From the NCBI GenBank assembly GCA_010021705.1, contig RGMU01000116.1, positions 1 through 5,551 of the forward strand: a stretch of 5,551 bases of DNA, given 5' to 3'. This stretch comes from Chitinophagia bacterium. GTDB taxonomy: Bacteria > Bacteroidota > Bacteroidia > Chitinophagales > Chitinophagaceae. Below are positions 1 through 4,837 of this stretch, one piece after another; the first letter of the stretch is position 1; each line of letters begins with the position of its first letter. A program made the translations under genes and the position numbers. The notes beneath the pieces were generated by a model. It was not told the origin of the DNA and made no database searches. It saw nothing but the letters and a program-made list of their open reading frames with translations.

Positions 1-7
1 TATCCCC

Positions 8-523
8 ATGTTTCGCGTTGTGGTTTGTATATTGTTGCAGTTGATGTGTGCGGGGGCATTATGGGCGCAAACCAACAGCCACGTTACCATACATGCCGAC
101 CCACGGCTCAATGTATTGGTAAACAAAAGTAAAAAAACGGAGCATTCCGCTACCCGGCACAAATCTACCATTGCTCATGCTATAGGCACATCTTCAAGTG
201 CGCAACCGGAGGCGCAAGCTACACCCTCTTCCGGCACTACCACTTTAAGCTATTATAGAGAGCCTAAGCGAGGCAAATATAAAGGCAAGGGGTTTAAGGT
301 GCAAATCTATTCCGGCAACAACAAAGAAAAGGCAATACAAATTATGAGCGATTTTTTAAGACGCTACCCTCGCGGACAGTGCTATCTTTCGTTTTTAATG
401 CCTGATTATAGGGTGCGCGTGGGTAACTACCGCTACCGGGAAGACGCTGCCGGCATGTACCGCGAAATGAACGGCATTTATGAGCTTTGCATGATAGTGC
501 CCGATAATGTTGAAATAAAATGA
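8..523 (+). CDS. Secreted SPOR-domain protein
   Basis: This 171-residue protein probably binds septal or denuded peptidoglycan in the periplasm. Residues 1-21 form a signal peptide: Phe-Arg after Met, a hydrophobic core, and a likely cut after ALWAQ. A short segment, VTIHADPRLNVLVNK (26-40), resembles the conserved leader of Bacteroidota SPOR proteins ('DPRidxLVxK'). Residues about 45-93 are a Ser/Thr/Ala/Pro-rich linker. Residues 95-170 are the SPOR domain, with GFKVQIYSG as its first strand, YRVRVGNYRYREDA as the central conserved element, and a closing strand ending in IVPDNVEI. The family binds glycan strands lacking stem peptides; that role here is inferred from the family. The start is supported by the signal peptide, although only 7 bases lie upstream and the frame is open to the edge. 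The next gene follows after 56 bases on the same strand. Confidence 0.88.
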   Translation: MFRVVVCILLQLMCAGALWAQTNSHVTIHADPRLNVLVNKSKKTEHSATRHKSTIAHAIGTSSSAQPEAQATPSSGTTTLSYYREPKRGKYKGKGFKVQIYSGNNKEKAIQIMSDFLRRYPRGQCYLSFLMPDYRVRVGNYRYREDAAGMYREMNGIYELCMIVPDNVEIK

Positions 524-551
524 TAAAATATTTTTCAATTATTTAGGCGAA

Positions 552-559
552 TATTGTTG
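552..559 (+). promoter_or_regulatory. Weak -7 box candidate before the 580 gene
   Basis: TATTGTTG matches the Bacteroidota -7 consensus TAnnTTTG at all but one fixed position (G in place of T at 556). It would place transcription start about 14 bases before the ATG at 580. No TTG is seen at the -33 spacing. The gene could equally be transcribed from the SPOR gene upstream, since no convincing terminator separates them. Confidence 0.2.
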
Positions 560-579
560 CACATATCAAACAAACCACC

Positions 580-1296
580 ATGCAAAAGAACATTTGTTTA
601 ACCACGCTTTTTTTCGCATTAATGCTGTTTTCGCAAAGCGATATTTCTGCAAAGGAGAGACCCATAGTGCCACCACCGCCATTGCCTAAATATAAATACT
701 CTTTAACGCTATTCAAATACAATATCTCATTTACAAATACTTTTTATGATACTTATGTAGATGGTTCAGATGCTATCTGTAATGGTGTTCTTTTAAACAG
801 AACCGTATATAAGCATTGGGGTATTTCTGTTGGTTATCAGGCACCAGTATCATTTGCCTATATCTTAAATAATAGGCTTAAAGATAGCAAAAGTATTATC
901 TCCAGTTCTTGCCCTAATTGTGATACCGGTACTTATATTAAGAGGTTTATATATGCAGACGAAGGCGATTATAAGGAGTTTTTGGCAGCCATTTCCTATA
1001 GCGGACATTTTGGCGGGCATCATTATTTTGCACTACAGTCCGGTATTATTCTGCAAAACTATCATTTTCTTGTTCATGATTCTTCTGTTGTCAACGCTTC
1101 TACTGAGACCCTAACCCGCTACCAACATGTAGAACTTTACCGTAATTGGAACTTTATGAGCCAAGCGAGCTATGAGTATCAATTTCTTAAAAACCATGTA
1201 GGCATTGGCATAGATATAAGATACCGTAAATGGTTAGAGTATAAGCCCGGTAATGCAGTTTATGGGGGGATACGCTTTTCTTACCATTTTTTGTAG
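580..1296 (+). CDS. Hypothetical exported protein, probable outer-membrane beta-barrel
   Basis: I do not recognise a named family in this 238-residue protein. Residues 1-24 read as a signal peptide (Lys-3, hydrophobic LTTLFFALMLF, likely cut after SDISA). A short proline-rich stretch (PIVPPPPLPK, 28-37) follows. The rest is rich in aromatic and alternating polar/apolar residues in short strands, for example YSLTLFKYNISF (40-51), HWGISVGYQAPV (79-90), FALQSGIILQNYHFLV (150-165) and HVGIGIDIRYRKW (206-218). It ends GGIRFSYHFL, and a terminal strand closing on an aromatic or hydrophobic residue is typical of outer-membrane barrels. The length would fit a barrel of about 8-10 strands. A CPNC motif (111-114) in a probable loop could form a disulphide or bind metal. 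A ligand or role cannot be assigned. The base composition is lower in GC than that of the SPOR gene before it. A periplasmic protein that is not a barrel remains possible. Confidence 0.7.
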   Translation: MQKNICLTTLFFALMLFSQSDISAKERPIVPPPPLPKYKYSLTLFKYNISFTNTFYDTYVDGSDAICNGVLLNRTVYKHWGISVGYQAPVSFAYILNNRLKDSKSIISSSCPNCDTGTYIKRFIYADEGDYKEFLAAISYSGHFGGHHYFALQSGIILQNYHFLVHDSSVVNASTETLTRYQHVELYRNWNFMSQASYEYQFLKNHVGIGIDIRYRKWLEYKPGNAVYGGIRFSYHFL

Positions 1297-1300
1297 TAGC

Positions 1301-1322
1301 TGCCATAAAAGCTATTATGCCA
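1301..1322. promoter_or_regulatory. Imperfect 22-bp dyad, candidate vapBC operator
   Basis: The left half TGCCATAAAAG and the right half CTATTATGCCA are reverse complements at 9 of 11 positions, with mismatches at the third and ninth pairs. The dyad begins 5 bases after the stop of the preceding gene and ends 8 bases before the -7 box at 1331, so it covers the -33 region. Antitoxins of VapBC systems commonly repress their own operon by binding inverted repeats at the promoter, and the position fits this. No T-run follows, so a terminator for the upstream gene is less likely. Confidence 0.45.
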
Positions 1323-1330
1323 ATATTATG

Positions 1331-1338
1331 TACATTTG
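1331..1338 (+). promoter_or_regulatory. Bacteroidota-type -7 box for the vapBC-like operon
   Basis: TACATTTG matches the consensus TAnnTTTG exactly and lies 29 bases before the antitoxin ATG, giving an expected leader of roughly 20-25 bases. No TTG is present at the usual 19-21-base -33 spacing, so the promoter may be weak or use a degenerate upstream element. Two copies of TATTATG, 11 bp apart (1313-1319 and 1324-1330), abut it on the upstream side. Confidence 0.55.
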
Positions 1339-1367
1339 CTATCAATGCGCCTTAAAATATAAAACGA

Positions 1368-1592
1368 ATGACCATACAAACCTTACTTATTCAGGTGAAT
1401 AATGCAAAAGCAATAGGGCTATTGCGCGAATTAGAGCAATTAGATTTAATAAAGGTATTAGATAACCCTACTACACCATCACCCCAATTATTAAAACCCT
1501 CTCAAAAATATAGGGGTATATTAAGCAAAGAAGAAGCAGAAAGCCTACGCAGTCATATAAATAAAGTCCGCAGCGAATGGGATACTATTTGA
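1368..1592 (+). CDS. VapB-like antitoxin of a type II toxin-antitoxin pair
   Basis: This 74-residue protein precedes and overlaps a PIN-domain toxin gene, the standard order for a VapBC antitoxin. Its N-terminal half has a strand-like start (TIQTLLIQV, 2-10) followed by helical segments (AKAIGLLRELEQLDLIKVL), presumably for dimerisation and DNA binding. After a Pro/Thr/Ser hinge (about 33-44), the C-terminal part contains KYRGILSKEEAESLRSHINK and ends RSEWDTI. This is the pattern seen in many Bacteroidota antitoxins paired with PIN toxins, where the tail wraps the toxin and blocks its active site. No clear AbrB, ribbon-helix-helix or Phd signature is evident by eye. The stop lies 16 bases inside the toxin gene, which suggests translational coupling. 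Identification rests mostly on the partner, the size and the C-terminal motif. Confidence 0.78.
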   Translation: MTIQTLLIQVNNAKAIGLLRELEQLDLIKVLDNPTTPSPQLLKPSQKYRGILSKEEAESLRSHINKVRSEWDTI

Positions 1593-1960
1593 TAGACACT
1601 AATACTATATCAGATTATCTTGCCGGAGATTTACCGCCCGCAGGAATGTTGTTTATGGATAAAGTTATTGATGATATGCCAATTATTTCAGTGATAACAA
1701 AAATAGAACTCCTTTGCTGGAATTGCGGAATAAAAATGGAGCAATTAGTGGCAGAATTTATTAATGAATGCACTGTAATCAATATAAATGACGATGTTAT
1801 TTTTCATTGTGCGTCAATTCGGAAACAAAATAAAACAAAACTACCCGATGCCATTATTGCAGCAACTGCAAAGCAATATAATTATACGCTGATTACGAAT
1901 AATGAAAAAGATTTTATAGCTATTGAAGGTGTAATAACTAAGAACCCCTTGACGATATAA
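1577..1960 (+). CDS. vapC: VapC-like PIN-domain ribonuclease toxin
   Basis: This 127-residue protein is a complete PIN-domain toxin, the usual VapC length. The acidic residues expected to hold Mg2+/Mn2+ are present: Asp-7 in LIDTNTISDYL, Glu-44 in ITKIELLCW, Asp-91 in LPDAIIAATA, and Asp-112 in LITNNEKDF. The motif order (DTN, then E, then DxxIAAxA, then TNNxxDF) is characteristic of the family. VapC toxins cut tRNA or rRNA in the cytoplasm when the antitoxin is degraded; the specific target cannot be read here. The ATG overlaps the antitoxin gene by 16 bases in another frame, and no ribosome-binding site is evident, so translation is probably coupled to the antitoxin. No frameshift or missing catalytic residue is seen, so the toxin should be active. 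It is AT-rich compared with phaC and tolC, which fits horizontal acquisition. Confidence 0.92.
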   Translation: MGYYLIDTNTISDYLAGDLPPAGMLFMDKVIDDMPIISVITKIELLCWNCGIKMEQLVAEFINECTVININDDVIFHCASIRKQNKTKLPDAIIAATAKQYNYTLITNNEKDFIAIEGVITKNPLTI

Positions 1961-2046
1961 AAATAAACCAGCTTAATGCAAACATTTTGGACTTACCCTA
2001 AATAGTATTCGAAAGGCTTGCAATAACCGTTGCAAATTATCAAAAC

Positions 2047-2078
2047 AAAAAGGGCTACCTAAGCCGGCAACCCTTTTT
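2047..2078. terminator. Bidirectional intrinsic terminator between vapC and phaC
   Basis: AAAAAGGG (2047-2054) and CCCTTTTT (2071-2078) are perfect reverse complements across a 16-base loop, so either strand gives a GC core followed by a U-run. The loop can fold further through GGCT/AGCC. It lies 86 bases after the vapC stop and 26 bases beyond the phaC stop on the other strand, so it can end transcription of both converging units. Confidence 0.72.
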
Positions 2079-2104
2079 CATTAAAGCGATTTATTGAAAT
2101 ATAT

Positions 2105-3160
2105 CTAACTGCATCTTTCGCATACCCACTTGGCTACGGCAGGGGCTAATTCTTTTTGAGAACGCCCACCTACAAACACACCTATGTGCCCACCCGGAAA
2201 CGGATATTCGCGCTTGTCGGTGCTACCTATAAGGCTCATCACATTTATGGTGCTTTCGTTGGGTATAATGGTGTCATCGGTGGCATATACGTTAAGGAAT
2301 GGCATAGTGGCATTTTTAAGGTCAACTGTTCTGCCGCCTAATTCAAATGTGCCTTGTACCAGCTTATTGTCTCTGAATAGGTCTTTAATGTATTTGCGAT
2401 ACATTTCGCCGGGAATGGCAGGCAGGTCGCTTTTCCACTTTTCCATGCGTAGAAAGTTAAGCAACTTGTCTTTGTCTTCCAAAGAGTCCATTACGCCTAA
2501 ATATTTGCTAACGTTCATGCTTGGCTTTAACATGCCAAATGCTCCGTCTATCAGTTCACCGGGAACTGTACCTACGGCATCTACCATTGCATCAACGTCT
2601 ATATATTTAGTCCATTTATAGAGCATGCATTTGGTGGTAGAAAAGTCATAAGGTGCTACATAAGTAGTAAGCGATTGTAGCTTATGCGGGTAAAGGGCAG
2701 CATATATCATAGAGAAAGTACCACCTTGGCAAATGCCCATTTTGTGGATTTTAGCCACTTTATGGCGTTTGCGCAAAAAGTCAACCGCATCGTTCATGTA
2801 GCCGTCAATGTAGTCTTCCATAGTCAAATAGCGGTCAGCACGGTTGTGGTAGCCCCAGTCCATGATATACACGTCTAAGCCTTCGTCCACTAACTTTTTC
2901 ATTAAGCTGCGGTCGCTTTGCAGGTCAAGCACATCGTGGCGGTTTAGCATGGCAAAAGATACCAATACGGGAGTAGCACACTTGGGCGGTGTGTTGCGCG
3001 TATAGTGGTACATTTTAATTTTGTCGGAACTCCATACCAATTCTTTAGGGGTGGTGCCCACTTCTACCTGCTCAATGGATTGCAGGGTTTGATAACCGGC
3101 AGCTAATTTTTGGCTTGTACTTAAAAACTCTTCTGCTATTTGGTTAGCGTTAAACATCAT
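2105..3160 (-). CDS. phaC: Class III-type polyhydroxyalkanoate synthase, PhaC subunit
   Basis: This 351-residue alpha/beta-hydrolase protein probably polymerises (R)-3-hydroxyacyl-CoA into storage polyester on granule surfaces. Its length fits class III PhaC (about 355 residues) and not class I or II (about 560 or more). The lipase-like box GICQGG (142-147) carries the nucleophile Cys-144. Asp-296 in YATDDTIIP and His-325 in FPGGHIGVFV complete the triad. Other family blocks are DVYIMDWGYHNRADRYLT (96-113), DYIDGYMNDAVDFLRKR (116-132) and the segment after the box, TFSMIYAALYPHKLQ. Class III enzymes need a PhaE partner and class IV enzymes a PhaR; neither gene is in this window. The residue after the catalytic Asp is Thr-297, where many PhaC proteins have His. 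Two tandem ATGs (3160 and 3157) could start it. A -7 box lies 26 bases upstream. It diverges from tolC, and no phasin, phaA or phaB neighbour is visible. Confidence 0.88.
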   Translation of the reverse strand: MMFNANQIAEEFLSTSQKLAAGYQTLQSIEQVEVGTTPKELVWSSDKIKMYHYTRNTPPKCATPVLVSFAMLNRHDVLDLQSDRSLMKKLVDEGLDVYIMDWGYHNRADRYLTMEDYIDGYMNDAVDFLRKRHKVAKIHKMGICQGGTFSMIYAALYPHKLQSLTTYVAPYDFSTTKCMLYKWTKYIDVDAMVDAVGTVPGELIDGAFGMLKPSMNVSKYLGVMDSLEDKDKLLNFLRMEKWKSDLPAIPGEMYRKYIKDLFRDNKLVQGTFELGGRTVDLKNATMPFLNVYATDDTIIPNESTINVMSLIGSTDKREYPFPGGHIGVFVGGRSQKELAPAVAKWVCERCS

Positions 3161-3186
3161 AAATGCAAAATTTATTATTTTGGGTG

Positions 3187-3194
3187 CAAAGGTA
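3187..3194 (-). promoter_or_regulatory. Bacteroidota-type -7 box for phaC
   Basis: On the minus strand this reads TACCTTTG, an exact match to TAnnTTTG, followed by CACCC. It ends 26 bases before the first phaC ATG, so the leader would be about 20 bases. No clear TTG stands at the -33 spacing. Confidence 0.55.
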
Positions 3195-3211
3195 GCCGTT
3201 ATTAGGCTAAC
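3191..3211. repeat. Inverted repeat overlapping the phaC promoter
   Basis: On the plus strand, GGTAGCC (3191-3197) and GGCTAAC (3205-3211) pair at 6 of 7 positions across a 7-base spacer. The repeat overlaps the upstream half of the phaC -7 box and extends towards its -33 region. That is a plausible position for a repressor site. No known operator consensus is recognised. Confidence 0.35.
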
Positions 3212-3302
3212 TGCGTGTTAATTATCTTTAAATCGCGCTAAAAAGGCTTGGAAAAATCTATGATAGTATTGGGTTTATTCACAACATCAGTGCTAAAAAG
3301 CA

Positions 3303-3310
3303 TACATTTG
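3303..3310 (+). promoter_or_regulatory. Bacteroidota-type -7 box for tolC (first of two)
   Basis: TACATTTG matches TAnnTTTG exactly and ends 18 bases before the preferred tolC ATG at 3329, predicting a leader of about 13 bases. It lies within the reading frame that would extend back to a TTG codon at 3248, so it argues against that longer start. Confidence 0.45.
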
Positions 3311-3315
3311 TTGCC

Positions 3316-3323
3316 TATATTTG
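3316..3323 (+). promoter_or_regulatory. Second -7 box candidate before tolC
   Basis: TATATTTG is another exact TAnnTTTG match, 13 bp downstream of the first. If used, transcription would begin at or next to the ATG at 3329, giving an almost leaderless message. The two boxes could be alternatives, or one could be chance in AT-rich DNA. No TTG is found at the -33 spacing for either. Confidence 0.3.
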
Positions 3324-3328
3324 CCCTT

Positions 3329-4768
3329 ATGTATCGTATTACGGCTATAGCACTGCTACTATTTATCGGAATGGCTTTTCAAGCTCCCGCACAAACGGCG
3401 GGTAAATGGAGCTTGCAGCAGTGCATTGGCTATGCCATAGCCCACAATATTTCTATTAAACAAGACTCGCTTAATGCGCGCTTGGCAGCTTACAATGTAG
3501 AGCAAAGCCGCTATAATCTGCTGCCCAATGCCAGCTTTAACGGCACTTTAGGGCGCAGTCTTGGGCGCAGTATTAACCCCACCACCAACCAATTTCAAAC
3601 CGAAGGCTACAGCTATATCAGCCCTTCGCTTAGCTCCAATGTGGTGCTGTATAACGGAGGACAAAACACCAAAACCATCAGCAAAAACAAATATAGCCTG
3701 CAAGCCTCCCTTGCCGACCTTAGCCAACTGAAAGACGATATTTCGCTCAATGTGGCAAACAGCTTTTTGAGCGTTCTTTTGGCACAAGAGCAAGTTAAAA
3801 TAAGTGCCAATCAAGTAGAACTTTCCGAAGCGCAGTTGAAACAAACCGTAGCCTATTCCCGCGCAGGCAGAGTGCCGGAACTTAATGTAGCACAGTTAGA
3901 GTCGCAAGTAGCGTCTGACAGTGCCAATCTTATTAATGCCATTGCTACCTATAATACTACCCTCCTTGACCTTAAAGCCCTCTTAAACTTAGATTTCTCT
4001 GTCCCTTTTGCCATAGAAGTGCCCAATGTAGCAGTTAACGATGTAACTGCCATTGCCCAAATATTACCGGAAGATATTTATGAAAAAGCCAAAAACCACT
4101 TTGGTGCCATAAAATCGGGTCATCTTAAAGTACTTGCCGCTTCAAAAGGATTAGATATTGCAAAAGGAGGGCTATATCCGCAGCTAACATTAGGCTATAG
4201 CTTAGGTACAAACTACTCGTCTAACTATCAGTCCGTTAACCGCTATATAGACACTGTATTGCCCAACGGCAGCTACACCTTAGACAGCAAAAACACCCCC
4301 CAATACGTTTACGAACCTTATAGGATACCCATATTAGAAAAAACAAAATTAGGCTCACAGTTTGAAAACAACTTTAGGCATGGATTTTCTTTTAATCTTA
4401 ACATTCCAATATTCAATGGTTTGCAGCAGCAATATGCCATTAAACAAGCTGCCATCAACTTAGAAAGCCAAAGGTTAAATGAATTTAACACTGAGCTAAC
4501 GCTAAAGCAAAATATATATAAAGCCCACAGCAACGCCACCAATGCCATACAAAAATACAATGCAGCCAAACGCTCAAGCGAAGCTGCAGAACGCGCACTT
4601 GACTTTGCCAAAAAACGCTATGAATTGGGGCTTTTGGGCACGGTTGACCTGTTAGTTACCCAGAACACAGCCTACACAGCAAACGTTAACCTTTTGATAG
4701 CCAAATATGAACTAATTTTTAAGCTAAAAGTAATAGACTACTACTTGGGCAACGAGATTAAACTGTAA
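3329..4768 (+). CDS. TolC-family outer-membrane efflux protein
   Basis: This 479-residue protein is probably the outer-membrane channel of a tripartite efflux or type I secretion system. The start at 3329 gives a clean signal peptide (Tyr-Arg, hydrophobic AIALLLFIGMAF, then APAQ). The frame is open back to a TTG at 3248, but that adds 27 residues before the signal peptide. The mature protein begins WSLQQCIGYAIAHN, the usual first helix of the family. The stretch NLLPNASFNGTLGRSLGR is followed by INPTTNQF, a typical Bacteroidota TolC motif. Long helical coiled-coil stretches follow (for example SLNVANSFLSVLLAQEQVKISANQVELSEAQLKQ, in two overlapping halves), with AGRVPELNVAQLESQVASD as the turn motif. 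The second structural repeat begins near GHLKVLAASKGLDIAKGGLYPQLTLGYSLG and ends LGLLGTVDLLVTQNTAYTANVNLL. No adaptor (HlyD/MacA) or inner-membrane pump gene adjoins it here, so its partner and substrate are unknown. Confidence 0.9.
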   Translation: MYRITAIALLLFIGMAFQAPAQTAGKWSLQQCIGYAIAHNISIKQDSLNARLAAYNVEQSRYNLLPNASFNGTLGRSLGRSINPTTNQFQTEGYSYISPSLSSNVVLYNGGQNTKTISKNKYSLQASLADLSQLKDDISLNVANSFLSVLLAQEQVKISANQVELSEAQLKQTVAYSRAGRVPELNVAQLESQVASDSANLINAIATYNTTLLDLKALLNLDFSVPFAIEVPNVAVNDVTAIAQILPEDIYEKAKNHFGAIKSGHLKVLAASKGLDIAKGGLYPQLTLGYSLGTNYSSNYQSVNRYIDTVLPNGSYTLDSKNTPQYVYEPYRIPILEKTKLGSQFENNFRHGFSFNLNIPIFNGLQQQYAIKQAAINLESQRLNEFNTELTLKQNIYKAHSNATNAIQKYNAAKRSSEAAERALDFAKKRYELGLLGTVDLLVTQNTAYTANVNLLIAKYELIFKLKVIDYYLGNEIKL

Positions 4769-4794
4769 TGGGTTAAGTTACGTATTCTGCGCAT

Positions 4795-4835
4795 GGTAAA
4801 CAAGTAACATAGGTAAACACTCTATGCGGTAAGTA
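4795..4835. repeat. Three spaced GGTAA repeats between converging genes
   Basis: GGTAAACA occurs at 4795-4802 and 4812-4819, and a variant, GGTAAGTA, at 4828-4835, with 17- and 16-bp periods. They fill most of the 69-base gap between the tolC stop and the stop of the converging nuclease gene. No strong terminator hairpin is found in the gap; the best stem is CGCATGG/CTATGCG with a 25-base loop. Function is unknown and chance in AT-rich DNA is possible. Confidence 0.3.
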
Positions 4836-4837
4836 CA

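Noticed and set aside
521..537. AT-only near-palindrome after the SPOR gene
   Set aside because: Two internal pairs fail, and the stem is almost all A/T, so it is unlikely to act as a terminator.
920..1114. 64-codon hydrophobic frame inside the barrel candidate
   Set aside because: It is an out-of-frame overlap within a gene that has a signal peptide and a full-length frame; no independent start signal is seen.
2184..2621. 145-codon plus-strand reading frame
   Set aside because: It lies entirely antisense to phaC, whose catalytic motifs are unmistakable; its product has no recognisable features.
3248..3328. N-terminal extension of tolC from a TTG codon
   Set aside because: It would place 27 residues before an otherwise normal signal peptide, and two exact -7 boxes lie in it.
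3548..3844. 98-codon minus-strand reading frame
   Set aside because: It is antisense to tolC and a by-product of the coding composition there; the same applies to the frame at 4318-4611.
4790..4828. CGCATGG/CTATGCG stem as a terminator for tolC
   Set aside because: Seven pairs including one G-T, a 25-base loop and no T-run make it too weak.
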